From assembly GCA_021613535.1 (NCBI GenBank), contig CP075492.1:9176001-9240000 (forward strand): a DNA stretch of 64,000 nt, given 5' to 3'. The stretch's first letter is position 1, and each line of letters opens with the position of its first letter. The stretch comes from Adineta vaga (lineage: Eukaryota > Rotifera). A model generated the notes under the pieces. The model searched no databases. It was not told the DNA's origin and was given only the letters and a program-made list of their open reading frames with translations. Of this stretch, positions 26,690 to 38,550 are shown one piece after another. A program made the translations under genes and the position numbers.

Positions 26690-29240
26690 CATAATCTTGA
26701 GATAAAAAAAATATTTATAAAAAGTAATTGTCTTTCATGAAAATAATAATCATCAATTCTCTAAGACAAAGAGAAAATTCTCGAATCATTAATTTATTAT
26801 TTTTCATAGACTTTTACCTCTAAGCAATTCGTCGTTTATTGAAAGAAGATATTTGAATAATTGTTGCGAATTTCAATGAGATAGATGTTAGAAAACATTT
26901 TCATTCTCATTATATGTTGACAGTTATTATTCTAGAATTGAATAAAAAAAGTTATTTTGTGAATTGAACGATTTTGATCAGATCCATCATTCTTCAAAAA
27001 TCTCATGTCAAGATTTCATCAAAATCATCATATTGTATTAAGCAGTAATTTGTAAGGTAGCCATTGACTTTTCATCCGTATAGCGTTGAGTAACACCTGA
27101 ACTTTGTCAACTGTGAATAGATGAATTTTCTCAGAGATAAAATATAATGGACATTCAATGATATAACATTTCCATTAATGCATACGCATTTATCGTGACT
27201 TGTATAATATGATAAATGAGTTGGTGTAGGCAATAAATTTCGACAAACTATACTTTTTCGATAGTCATTTCATCTTCACAGACCTGTATAGTGAAATATA
27301 CTATACAAAATTTGAGATCTTATATTAATTCACAGCTTTATGAAATCTGATCAATAAAAAGGCAAATAAGTAGACTGTTTTCATTTACAACCATCATTCA
27401 TTAACACTTAAAATTGAACAAACTCTTTCCACCAATGTGTCAGATCGTCACGAGTTGTATCGTATCACCTATATAACATAACTGTAATAAATACAAATTC
27501 ATCTATCCGTCATGTGTTACAAGCAAAATGAAGCGCATAATTATAATGGATAGAAAATGTCTACGGTTAGAACGAACATCGAACGAATATACATTTTAAT
27601 TAGATATTGTATGAATTCATTTGTTATTTATATGTAGACAAACATCGATCCTGATTCGCTATATTGTAATTATGCATTTCATCGCATCCATATACTTCTT
27701 GGAATACATAGCGTTATTTTCTTAGAATTATCTAAAAGTTTTAAATGACAATGACTTTCGTATATACTTTAAACAAAAAAAAAAAGAAATACTTTAAGAT
27801 AACATGAAAGTATTGATAGACAAGAAGAGACAAAAGAAAGGAAATGTTATCAATAATAGCATGACATATGATCAAAAAGAACGACGTGAGATGGCCTCAA
27901 GTCAAATATGTATGTATTAATTTAGAAACAAACTGTCCTCGAGTACATTTCAGCTATGTATTGTTTAGAAAATTGAACTACTTACAGTGCTTCGAGTTGT
28001 TATTGCAGGTATTTTCTCAGTTGGAAATCTGATATATGAAATGCTTGAAAATACCTCTTGCTATATTCGATTTCAATTGTAATTAATCGATTGTGAAGAT
28101 TCATTGAATATGTTAGGATGTTGTCTATTTACTTTTCGATGATTCTGGTATGATAGAGGTGAGAAAAGGATTGATAAAAGTCGAAGTATGTAAACACACC
28201 TGCTATGAGATTGAAATGAAAAGAAGCAGTATTCATTTTTCTTCGATCTATGGTTTAAGCTCAAAATTGTTGATATTCCCTGTCACCTTTTCACACCTTC
28301 TATGAATGAATCAATGAATGATCAATTTCATTTTGATCAGTTTTAATGATAGTATCGAGAGCAATGAATATTCGATTTTAAATCATGAGAAAATAACAGT
28401 GATGAAATGAGAAGGTTATGATTAGTTCTTTGTAGTAAAGTGTGATCAACATTATCGTATAGAAAATTCATTGAAGTAAAGAGATGATTTGTTTCGTTTC
28501 TCACACATATACAGTCTTGATGGTTATTCGTTTTCTTTTTCTTCTTCATTGAGTCGATCAAAGAATGTGTCAACAGATCGCTTGACTGATCTTCCATCTA
28601 AGACTAGATCTCAATCGCATAAGGTGACAATCATCACTTCGTTTGTGTTGTAACAGTCGGATTGTTCAAAGTCTATTGTTTTTTTTCAACATACGTCTGT
28701 AATCAAATTAGTATGTTGAAAAAATTCTTAACACATCAAAACAGAAAGCAAAAGAAACGAATGTTCAATGAGATTGAACTTTCATATTTTTATTGATTCA
28801 CCTTTGGTCAACAATGTATAGGATAACTCTTCCTTGTTAAGTCAACATCATTTAAATACAATTGTATCTATTTAACATAAACAAATATATGAATATGAAC
28901 GATAGAATAACAGGCAAGTCGACAGTTCATCGTTTGGAAGAAAAAAATTGAAAGCCTCAAGCATCATCTAACGAAGAAAATTTTAATCAGAAAACATTTC
29001 ATACCAGGTGTAGAGATGATTATCTAATCGAAGTGTTTATGTTCGAAGAAGATTGATTGTCGTTTCGTTCCGCCTCTTTCTCTCTCGCTTCCATTTCATT
29101 ACACCTGTACATTATGTCATCCCAAGTATTATATTGAAGAATCATTGAAAAACAAAAATTTATATACATAAATGTGTACTGAATAAATAGACTTTAGTCA
29201 ATGACAATGATCTCAAATTTCACATGAACGTGTAAAATGA
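26690..29240. other. 2.5-kb convergent intergenic region
   Basis: AT-rich DNA between the dmbx stop and the stop of the Id-like gene (-). I saw no coding exon, RNA or dispersed repeat. Short minus frames at 28073-28264 and 28343-28597 have no family signal. Given its neighbours, enhancers are plausible but not shown. Confidence 0.45.
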
Positions 29241-29604
29241 TCAGTCCGTATTAGAGATATCTTGTAGTAATGATGAATCAGTTGACATATCGGATAATGA
29301 TGTACGAACTAAAACCAAAATGACATTTGTTTATGAAGAGAACATATATGCATATATATATATATCAATAGAAGGAAACGGAATTCTTACCTGATAGAGA
29401 AGAATTTATTTGAAAACGATCGATTAATTGATCTTCTAATTGTCGAATGTAACGAATAGTTTCAAGAACAATTTCAATTGGTGTTGAGGTTGGTTTTTGT
29501 TTTAATGTTGGTAAAATTGATTTCAATTTTTTCAATTCGACTTTCGCTAAATTGGGTTTAGTTTGTTTCGTTGATTCCATTGATGAAGCAGTTTTTCGAG
29601 TCAT
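29241..29604 (-). CDS. Helix-loop-helix protein lacking a basic region, Id/extramacrochaetae-like
   Basis: Two minus-strand exons, 29391-29604 and 29241-29308, give 93 aa. The HLH (about 20-65) reads AKVELKKLKSILPTLKQ, then a short loop and IEIVLETIRYIRQLEDQL. Helix 1 LKKLKxxLPTL and helix 2 with I-x-x-V-L-x-x-x-x-x-Y-I follow Id proteins (LKELVPSIPQN...EILQHVIDYILDL). No basic DNA-binding stretch stands directly before helix 1, so dominant-negative dimerisation with class I bHLH factors is the likely role. The rest is a Ser/Asp-rich tail. The intron after the HLH matches the intron position common in Id genes. Divergence in the loop leaves other small HLH families possible. Confidence 0.78.
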
Positions 29605-31019
29605 TTTTACTGGTATAACAAGAAAAATCGGTGTGTAACGAGTGTCGATGGATGTGTGTAGTCAGGTATATATTATATATGTGGACAGAAAGATTCGATG
29701 AATAGAAAGAGAGAGAGACAGAGGGAAAGAGCAAGAGGTGAGCGAAGAAGAAAAAAAAAGAACGAAAAGAGAACATACATACCGATTGGTTCGTTTGTCG
29801 CATCACATACTATCACCGAGACATGAAGAAAGCGAAAAAAGAATAATCGTCTGAATCACGTTTATGACACATCAACATCCCGTTTGCTTTATTTTTATCA
29901 CCGGTTAATTTGCATATAAATATATGTCAAGCTAAGACTTCAATACCACGTATATATGTTCTTTCTTTTCTATTCGAGTTACTTGAATTTTTGTTTCTCT
30001 CTTTTTTTTACGAATGATCATTAAATTCGATAAGTGTTAATGTGTATTGCAATCGCGTGATTCATTGTCAATGCTCATCCTTCTGTCTATTCACGTTCTA
30101 CATGAACAATACCAAATATATAGTTTCATTGACATGATGTCCTATTGATAATAATAATGATGAATTCATTATTCGATTATAGACAGGAATGAAATTCTTC
30201 TTTTTTCTTGTCATGCTCATTAATTTGAACAGCATGTCAAAGGATAAAGACAAATATTTTTCAACTTTAATTCAAAGTTATTGAAAAGGACATTCTTGAA
30301 ATATTTTCAAGCATCAGAACACCTTTGTCTTTCTTTTCATACGTCCGAATTAATTTACGAGTGGGTTTAACTTATCGGAATATAGACGTTCGTTTCGTTC
30401 TTTGTTGTTTATAGTAAAGTGAACTTGACATCGTCGTTAAAGCGGTATGATTTAAGTCTTTGTCTTTGATAAAATGATACGAAGAGAAATATAATCAGTT
30501 TTTCTTTTTCTTCTTCTTACCTTACATCTGCTCGCGATTCGAACAATAATCAGGCGGAGCATATTTTCAATATCATTCGGTATTGATTATCTCTTTGATC
30601 TTATTTGTTCAACTAATTAGGAAGTAGAACGAAGGACAATTGAAAGATGCATTTAATCAAACAAAAAGAAAAACAGACAGACAGGTTTACTACTATAACG
30701 ATGATCACAAAAGAAAAAAGGTCAAGAGCATGAATAAATAATTTACAGTGAACGAACCCTATTTCTGTACTACCTGCTGAGTTTATGATTTGAAGAGGAA
30801 AAGAAGAACTTATGTGAAACTTTTGTTGATTGAATTTCAACGATGTAAGATGAATTTCATTACTAACGTACGAATATTGAAGAACACGACGAACTGTTAT
30901 CATACAACATCTTTTGCTTATCAGCTGTTTTAAAAATAGAGTACATTATTAATCTAAACATCTTAATATAATAATGTTTATCACTTATATTGTTACGTTC
31001 TTACTCAAAGTTTGATAAC
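29605..31019. other. Intergenic, upstream of Id-like gene
   Basis: AT-rich sequence with (ga)n runs near 29707-29730 and T tracts. The Id-like 5' UTR probably lies at 29605-29830. No other gene seen. Confidence 0.45.
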
Positions 31020-31025
31020 AAAAAA
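31020..31025 (-). terminator. Pol III oligo-T terminator of the tRNA
   Basis: Six A on the plus strand, read as TTTTTT on the minus strand 12 bases after the tRNA 3' end. Confidence 0.75.
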
Positions 31026-31037
31026 GACAAGTGTACG

Positions 31038-31108
31038 GGTCTGACCGGTAATCGAAACCGGAACCTCACGCATCCGAAGCGCGAATCATACCATTAGAAC
31101 ACCAGACC
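31038..31108 (-). tRNA. trnP(cgg): tRNA-Pro (anticodon CGG)
   Basis: The reverse strand folds as a 71-nt cloverleaf without intron. The acceptor stem GGUCUGG pairs with UCAGACC (last pair G-U). The T stem CCGGU/ACCGG with loop UUCGAUU is perfect. The anticodon stem CGCGC/GCGUG pairs fully (one G-U) around loop UUCGGAU, giving anticodon CGG. The D loop holds AAUGGUA. The base after the 3' end is C, the discriminator of eukaryotic tRNA-Pro. The internal A and B boxes (B box GGTTTCGATTA) support Pol III transcription. Reading the loop one base earlier would give UCG (Arg), but that leaves a U-U mismatch in the stem. Confidence 0.93.
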
Positions 31109-32622
31109 TCAAACTCTTATTTTCACTAGTATTCGTTGAGATTATATTAATCATAACCTATGGATTCATAGAATCCGTTGAAGAAAAAAAAAGCAGTATC
31201 GAAATATACGCTTCACAGTTAAATCATCATATAAACAATCTATAATCAAGATATAAATAGTACCAAGTATCCATTGATTGATATACATATGATCGAACAG
31301 ATTTTTCTCGTCTGTTTAGTGATAGTATGATTTATATGCATTTTGAATGTATCATTGACAACAAGCCATATGTGACATCGGCAATTCTATATAGATTGTT
31401 TTTTGTTTATCAGAATACATCGAGCTAAAAGAGTGTACCCAGATATCTTCTCGTCATTATGTTGAATAAAACGATGGTCGAAAGTAATCTCATATTCGTT
31501 TCTCAACAAGGTAAGTGTTTCAATTACGTTATATGACATATATATATATATAATAATTAATTTATGATAAAATATATTTACCCTGAAGCTAAATATTACT
31601 TAGTATATAATAATACATAGTGTTACATGAGATTCTATATTCGACCATTCAAACTTCACTAGTGCAGGAAATGTTCTTCGCTGGAAAAGAATTTTCCTTC
31701 GAGAATATAAATTCATTGATCATTACGCAAATCTGTCTGACGTCAATAAGAATTAATGTGTGAGATAAGTTTGACGTTGCAGAAGAATGAGTTTTTTCTT
31801 TGTTTCTATAATTATATTCTGTTGCATAGAAAAACGATGTCAGATTAGATCTGAACCGATGCTTTTATGTTCGAAAGAATGTAAGTTCATCAATTGAAGA
31901 ACAACTTTAGTAGTAAAAAAAATATTTAACTTCGAAGCAAATATGATGAAGAATACAAAACCTATGAAAAATTGATGTTTATTATTGACAATTCTGTAAT
32001 TATTCTATCATTTTATTTTGTTAATTTAGTGTTAATTATATTCTCCTATTTCCATATTAATTCTGAAATTCTTGGAGAAAATAAATGAGATCGACTATGT
32101 GCTTCTTTGCCGGCAAGTACATCGATTTACTATCATTCATATTCCCAAAAGAACAAACGAAATGAGATGAAGATGAAGAAAAGAGAAAAGAAAAATGCAA
32201 AATTGTTTGAGAGGATTAATAACACATTGTTGAATGTTGCTCTATATTAACTACACTGATCTTGACAAGAGAGAAAGCAGAGTATCAACTTTGTAACAAA
32301 ATCTGTTAAATAAAACTTTTCTTTCGACGATTCTTTCAGTTGTAATACATGTGACCAACGATAAAAAAAACGAATAGATAAAAGCGAAGAATAGAAGAAC
32401 ACAGTCATCTCGTTCGGTATTTATTCGTGCGTAGAGAGAAAGAAGAAAAAAGTAAGCAAATGTATTCGAGTTTGATATATTGAGTACAAGTATATATTCC
32501 TTACACAAAGTGTACAGATTAGAAATACATTATTTCTTTTAACTAATCTTATTTTAGGATACTTATGAATCATAAATGACTTCTTCTTCTTCTTCTTATT
32601 ATTATTATTATATAATTTCGAA
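31109..32622. other. Intergenic between tRNA and fucosyltransferase
   Basis: AT-rich DNA with a (TA)n run near 31540-31552. The minus-strand frames 32251-32508 and 32421-32825 are low-complexity shadows. A (CTT)n/(ATT)n stretch directly precedes the fucosyltransferase ATG. Confidence 0.45.
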
Positions 32623-34069
32623 ATGTTTTTTCGTTTACGTTTGATTATTGTTCGAAGTTGTATTATTTCAACGATTATAATCGTCTTTTTACAAGTTGTG
32701 GCATTTTTAAAAAATGATTTATATGAATTACAAAAGACGAGAAGATTATTGAAAGCAGAAAAATTATTTTGGTTAAAACTTGAAGATGAAGATAAAGTTC
32801 TAACGACTATCAACGTATTCAACAAATAGAAGCAGTTAAAAAGACAAATGTCAATGAAAATATTAATTGGACGAATATATTTTTTGATAATTATAAAAGA
32901 AAATTACAAAAATTGAATGAAAGAAATGCACAAAACATGTATAAATATCGATTTAAAGATCATCAACAAAATATTTCTCAAAAAACTTACAAAATTTTCG
33001 AAGAAACTCTAGTAAGTAGATTATTTAGTTATTGAATATACAAAATTGTATGTTCATTTTTTAGGTCTTTACCCGTCCGAAGTTCTGCTCATCATCACGA
33101 GTATTTCATCCACAATGTCCATATACAAATTGTCATTGGAGTTGTAAAAAACCGTCCATTAATGAAAAGAATTTTCGTCGTGCCAGTGTATTTCATCATG
33201 TTGATATAAATGAAACGGAAATGTATGAAAAATTTCGACATCGTGCATATAACGATATTTGGATTCTATGGATTGATGAAGCTAATCGTTCGATTAGTCA
33301 TTTAAATCAATATAAATTCAATTGGACATTAAGTTTTCGTCAAGATTCAGAAGTATCCATTGGTACATATGGTATTTTAATCGCTCAAGATAAAAGTAAA
33401 TTCTCATCAAATGAAAATTTAATACTTGATCAAAGATATCGTCAACTTTTTATTGATCGAAATATTCATATATCTCATATGAAAATTGAAAATCGTATTT
33501 TACTTAACTATCGTTATCGTCATAAGCATGCTCTTTGGTTTGTTTCGAATTGTTCACCAAGACGTCGTTTTCAATATTATACCGAATTAAAAAAATTCTA
33601 TCCAATCAATGCTTATGGTAGTTGTGTTGAAAATAAATGTGATCGAAATCATCGTTGTGAATATCAACAATCTCATCTAGCATTATTCTATCTTGCATTT
33701 GAATCACAAAAATGTCAAGATTATATAACAGAAAAGTTTTGGCGTGCATTATATTATGGAATGATACCGATAGTTTTAGGACCATCAAAACAATCTTATT
33801 TAGATTTAGGTATACCACATACAGCATTTATTCATACGGATGATTACCCATCTGCTGAAGAACTTGCCGATCATTTACATGCGATATCAACGGATTATTT
33901 TCGTTATCGAACATATTTTCAATGGTTACATCGATATGAAGCATTCTTCGATATGGATACATTAGAACCAATACGAATGTGTGAATTATGTATGAGATTA
34001 AATATGCAAGATTATCAAGAACATAGTTTTTATACGAATATTCATGAATGGCATCGAATATCATGTTAA
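32623..34069 (+). CDS. Alpha-1,3-fucosyltransferase (GT10), apparent one-base frame break
   Basis: Two exons, 32623-33011 and 33065-34069. Residues 1-30 form a Golgi-type signal anchor (LIIVRSCIISTIIIVFLQVVAFL), then a stem region. GT10 marks in exon 2: FHHVDINETEMYEKFRHRAY, WTLSFRQDSEV (family MSYRxDSD), KHALWFVSNCSPRRRFQYY (family AWVVSN...R..Y), YGSCVENKC, and the donor-site motif DYITEKFWRALYYGMIPIVLG. The catalytic half is intact. By family it moves fucose from GDP-fucose to GlcNAc in glycans in the Golgi. The signal-anchor frame runs into a stop at 32827-32829, whereas the stem frame is open from 32796. One extra A in the ctaacg at about 32800-32805 would join them (about 464 aa). Either an assembly indel or a disabled allele. 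Confidence 0.85.
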
Positions 34070-34595
34070 ACTTTGAGATTTTTATCTGTTTGTAAATCAG
34101 TTTCGTTAAAAAGAAATTTCTTGATTGATTAAGAAGAAAACTGTTAAGTTTTATTAATAATAATTTGATCTACATATGAAGAATGCGACACATACATACA
34201 AATTGAAAAAAAAGTTTCATTCTTGCTTGTTGCTATTGTTTACAATAACGATAACGATAACATTGGAGAGTCGAAAAGTTTGATTTGTAAGAAAAAAATC
34301 TACTCTCAACTCGTGCATTCTCTATTTACTTTTAACGCAGTCACTGTTATTAGAATTGCACTTCAATTAACAGAAAGGATTGAGTAGCAATAGAGAGAAA
34401 AGCAATGTTACTGAGAGTGTCTCTGTCATCGAAATCGTCCATAACGACGATCAACATCAATGGCAACCAACATGTGTGTATACACATCAGACATTTCTTC
34501 TTTTTCTTTTTCATTTTGTGTATTTTATCCATTCTTTGAACTGAAAATAACTTTTCAACGTTTTCTTATTATTTCTTCCTTGTAAAATTCAGATT
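34070..34595. other. Tandem intergenic spacer
   Basis: 3' flank of the fucosyltransferase gene and promoter of the next gene, AT-rich. Pyrimidine tract and aaaattcag at about 34583-34592 just before ATG 34596 suggests a 5' UTR acceptor. No other feature. Confidence 0.5.
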
Positions 34596-36435
34596 ATGCC
34601 GTCTGAAATCTTTCAACCGTTGATACATGATCCATTAGGATGGAAACAATCGAAAACATCCTATACAGATCATTACAAATGGAGAAAAAATGGTTCGACA
34701 AATAAAGATAAACTTATTTCAGCTTATAGTCAACGATATCAACGACAATTACGTAAACAAAAGACAACAAATCAACGTGGACCATTAGTAACAAGTGCGG
34801 AGCAACCATTTAATCGTGTTATTGTATTAAGAAAATGTGGAGATAATCAAGAACAACAACCACCTTTAACGTATCGATATTTACCAACGAAAACACCAGT
34901 GTTTATTGTCGAACAGAAACCACGACCAGCAACAGCTAATGTAGTAAGAGATATACAAATTGTGAAATAACAGAGATTATTTTTTCTCTCCTTTTCAGGA
35001 TTCGATCTGTTGTACACAAGAATTACAACGTCCACCAACAGCTCCACCTGTTCTTCAAGGTGAATAAATATTTTTCGTCATGAATAGGAAATCTTATATC
35101 AAGTTGTTTTCATTTTTTCTTTGGTATAGAACAAACTACTCCACCGGCAGAAGTCGAACAAACTGAACAATCAGCAAAAGAAGAGAAGGTAAAAGAAAAG
35201 CGTCCTGTTAATGCAGATAATGACAATTCTCGACATTGGTTAACTTTTCTAAATCCGAAAACACCTCAAAAGATTATCGATGCTAAACAACGCTTAGGGC
35301 AATTAAATATTCCCTCTACACTTGCTCGACCTTCAACAGCATCAAATACATCAACGGAAAAACAACAAATAACTCAACCAATTATTCGACCATCATCGGC
35401 TTCTACTGCACAGAAAAAATCTAGTGATGATCAACATCATTTTCTTACTTTTGAAAAACGTGAAACACCTGAAGATTTACGAGCTAGTCGTTATCGTCTT
35501 GATAAACATCGATATAATTCATCCATAGATAATTATCCACCACGTCCACAAACATGTCCAGAACGTCGATATGATTCTCCTAAACCAATCACTCCACCTA
35601 CATGGAAAACTAATGCATATTCATCGCAATCACCTAAAAGTGATGTATGGGTTGTTGAAGATGAACGAAAACCACCGACATCAATTTCTCGTCCATCATC
35701 GAGTTACTTACAGATTGTTAATTGTGATAATCTTCCAAATGAATATGCCACTGCACTTGAAATATCGAATGCTGCACAGAATGAATATGAAAAAAATTTG
35801 AAAATAAATGCTGGCAGAAGACCTGATAATCATGTTTATCGTCTCTCGGCAATGTTACCTGACAATAACAACGTTTCATGCGTAAGTCAATAATCATTAG
35901 ATGAAGAGAGAAAAAAGAATGTTTAAATAAGGTTTCTTCTATATCTTTATATATATATGTTTAGATTACTTATCAAAATCCTCAACAATCAATCGGAATG
36001 GACAGCCAATTGCGTCAAGTTGTACGAACGTCTGACAATGATTTAGGTGCTTGGATTCGAAATGCAACAGATAAAGGTAAGTGAAAATAATGAAAGCTAT
36101 TACTAATCAATCATTTAACTAAATTTAGAACGAGCATCGGCGATGAAAATCGTTCAAGATGTTCTCAATCCAACACTTATTGGTCAAGGATCCAATCGAA
36201 CATTATCATCAACAAGAAAATTAGGTCGTACACGTACTCAACATAAATTTCCATGTGAAATATGTGAAAAACTTCTCATTAAACGTCATGTTTGGGATTT
36301 AAGCGGGTAAGTAATGAACTTATGATTTTCTTTTATATAAAAAAGCAAATCTTTAATGAAAAAAATTTCACATTCAACAGGTTAGAAACATTAAATTGTT
36401 CACATCATCCTCAGAGTATTCAAGATCGAGTATAA
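34596..36435 (+). CDS. Uncharacterised 501-aa protein with C-terminal Cys pairs
   Basis: I do not recognise this family. Six exons, 34596-34943, 34999-35059, 35130-35881, 35965-36076, 36129-36306 and 36381-36435, close in phase at 501 aa. The start MPSEIFQPLIHDPLGWKQSK is followed by Tyr/Trp/Arg-rich sequence (SYTDHYKWRKNG). The middle (about 120-350) is Pro/Ser/Thr-rich and disordered. The C-terminus has FPCEICEKLLIKRHVWDLSG, then Cys-Ser-His-His, which could be a small zinc site. No signal peptide or membrane helix is seen, so it is probably cytosolic. A second in-phase terminal exon lies at 36559-36592. Confidence 0.72.
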
Positions 36436-36558
36436 GATCATAGGTTTGCACATGCATGATATTTTCTATTTATTTTCACAAGTGTTGATGTTGATTCACA
36501 AATAGTTTTCTTTTATTTTCTTCATAAATTTAAACATTGTTTTTATTTACTCTTCTAG

Positions 36559-36592
36559 ATTTCAATGTCCACATGCGACAACGATCGAATAG
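36559..36592 (+). CDS. Alternative last exon of the preceding gene
   Basis: An acceptor tcttctag at 36551-36558 opens a 34-base exon that continues the phase of exon 5 and encodes FQCPHATTIE then stop. Like the upstream last exon (LNCSHHP) it supplies a Cys-x-His after the CEIC pair, so the two look mutually exclusive. Transcript evidence is absent. Confidence 0.4.
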
Positions 36593-36647
36593 AAAACTAA
36601 ATATTTGAACACTATTCTCTTTTTTTTCTTCTTCTTCTTCTCCTTCT

Positions 36648-37489
36648 TTATTGTTCATTTATTTTTGTAAAAATAAGGAGAAAGAATATATTGAAAGGAA
36701 AGATTTTTGATGAAGAAGAATTGAAGATTTTCAATGAATATGTTGTAGTATGAAATATTAAATCACGTAAATGTCGACGTCGAACTTCATTACAATGAAT
36801 TAGTAGGCCATGAGTTTGATTGATGACAAATTGTTCGATTTTATGTTTGTCACTCGTTAAAATATTTAACATTCGATTATTTCGACGGCGATGTTGATGA
36901 AAATGATTCTTCGGAGATTCTGTTGTGAGAAGAACAGGAGTGGTAGTTTGAAACATAGATGTTTGATTGAGTGTGTCGGAGATGATTAAATCTTTTAAAA
37001 ACTGAATTGAATAGAAAATCTATGAAATAGAATTTCTTTCTAATGAAACTAACTTTTTCAATCATTGAAATATGAACTAAATCAGATGAATTCGTAGATA
37101 ATACTCGAACTGGTTGTGTGGTTATTTCTGTCTGTATTGAATTTCGTTGCTTTCCGGATGTATGCATAAATCGATGGTTGATACACTTTACCTGAATATA
37201 TGAATGTATATATTTATTATTTTGACACAATTGATACATACTAAACTTGTTGCTTCACATTCTTTTAAATCACGATCAAATTGAGTTCCTGCTGGACATT
37301 TACGCTTCACTGCTCGCATGTACACTGGTCCACAAAGATACAATGCCAATAATAACGACAATCATCTGACTCAATCATGGGATGAAATGAATCATCATCA
37401 TGATCTGTACAGTCAAATGTATCTTCACCATAGATTTCCATTGATAATAAATGTAGCAAAATCGTTAGAGTTAGTGATGATACTATCAT
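36648..37489 (-). CDS. Secreted/GPI-like chitin-binding (CBM14, peritrophin-A) protein with apparent frame break
   Basis: Three minus-strand exons, 37242-37489, 37054-37191 and 36648-37001. A signal peptide (MIVSSLTLTILLHLLSMEIYG) precedes a CBM14 domain: FDC, then DDCRYYWHC, then CPAGTQFDRDLKEC, the usual six-Cys spacing. To read the domain through, the frame must shift by one near 37334-37336 (TTT on the coding strand); exon 1 is 248 bp, exactly one base short of phase agreement with exon 2. With that base the protein would be about 246 aa. The tail is Thr/Asn/His-rich and ends in a Ser run and a hydrophobic stretch (FPFNIFFLLIF), resembling a GPI signal. CBM14 proteins bind chitin in extracellular matrices. 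An assembly error or a null allele. Confidence 0.75.
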
Positions 37490-38550
37490 TTCAAAGAATA
37501 ATTTGGGTAGACTAGATATATTGAATTAGGTGATTAGTGACTAGATAGACATGTTGCTTGTGTGTCGTTTGTCTTCTACCTCTGTCTGTGTGTACATATA
37601 TTTAGTAGAAGGAAAAAGAATTATCTTGATTTCATGTCATCAATCAACATTGAGAACTTTTCAGTCACATAATTCGATCGATGTTGGAAAGAAAAAAATG
37701 CAAATTATTAATATTTGGTTGGTAAATTTCAAATGAAAATAATGAGTATGATTATTTTTCTGCATGTGTATGTTACTTTATATGTCAATGCATTGAATGA
37801 CAGTGTCTTGGAATGATTTAATCTAGAGAAACGACGTCAATCGGCTTCTTTTTTTCTATCACTATTTTTTTATTAATATTTCGGCGAAGGTAAAATCGAA
37901 TATCCAGACATTATTGAAGACCAATAATCAATCGTCCTTTAGCTATCTTTTTCATTAAATGACAATGAAAGAAAACTAACAGCGCGTGTGAAGGAAACGT
38001 AATGTTAAAAAAAATATGAATCTGCTTTTTGATATTAATCACTACGAATAAATATAAATATTGGCTATAGATTTGCTATGCAAATATCTATTTGTAACTC
38101 TAGTATAGTTTACCAGTGATTAAAAAAAGATTACTTTGACTTTAAAGTTTGAAATAATAGAATGTGAACAGTTGATGTGAAAAAAAAACATGTCAACAAT
38201 TAGAAAGAAACTATTACATATTGTTGTAATCTTAGAATGTATATAAATAGAGTAGATTCGATTCATTTGAATCTATATTATTTAACGATCAAATTTATTT
38301 TAGTTAGACGAAAGATGAAAATAGGGCTTTCAAGGTCAATTTACTATCGTGTAATACGTATTAGTATGAGTTATAAATCCATCCTTACAATACTGACAAT
38401 ATTTATCTATAGTGTATGTTTTTCTTCTCATCCAAGGCGATAACGCTTGAATGATTTTCTACGTTGTCTAATCTTCTATCGTTGTATTATGTTCAGGGTC
38501 GAAAGCATTTACTATTTATCATCTAATTTTATCATAGTCTATTATATGAG
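37490..38550. other. Divergent intergenic region
   Basis: 1.06 kb between the CBM14 gene (-) and a membrane-protein gene (+). AT-rich, no coding exon recognised; short frames at 37551-37736 and 38237-38443 have no support. Confidence 0.45.

Noticed and set aside
31038-31108. tRNA-Arg(UCG) reading of the tRNA
   Set aside because: It requires a U-U mismatch in the anticodon stem; shifting the loop by one base gives a full stem and anticodon CGG with the Pro-type C discriminator.
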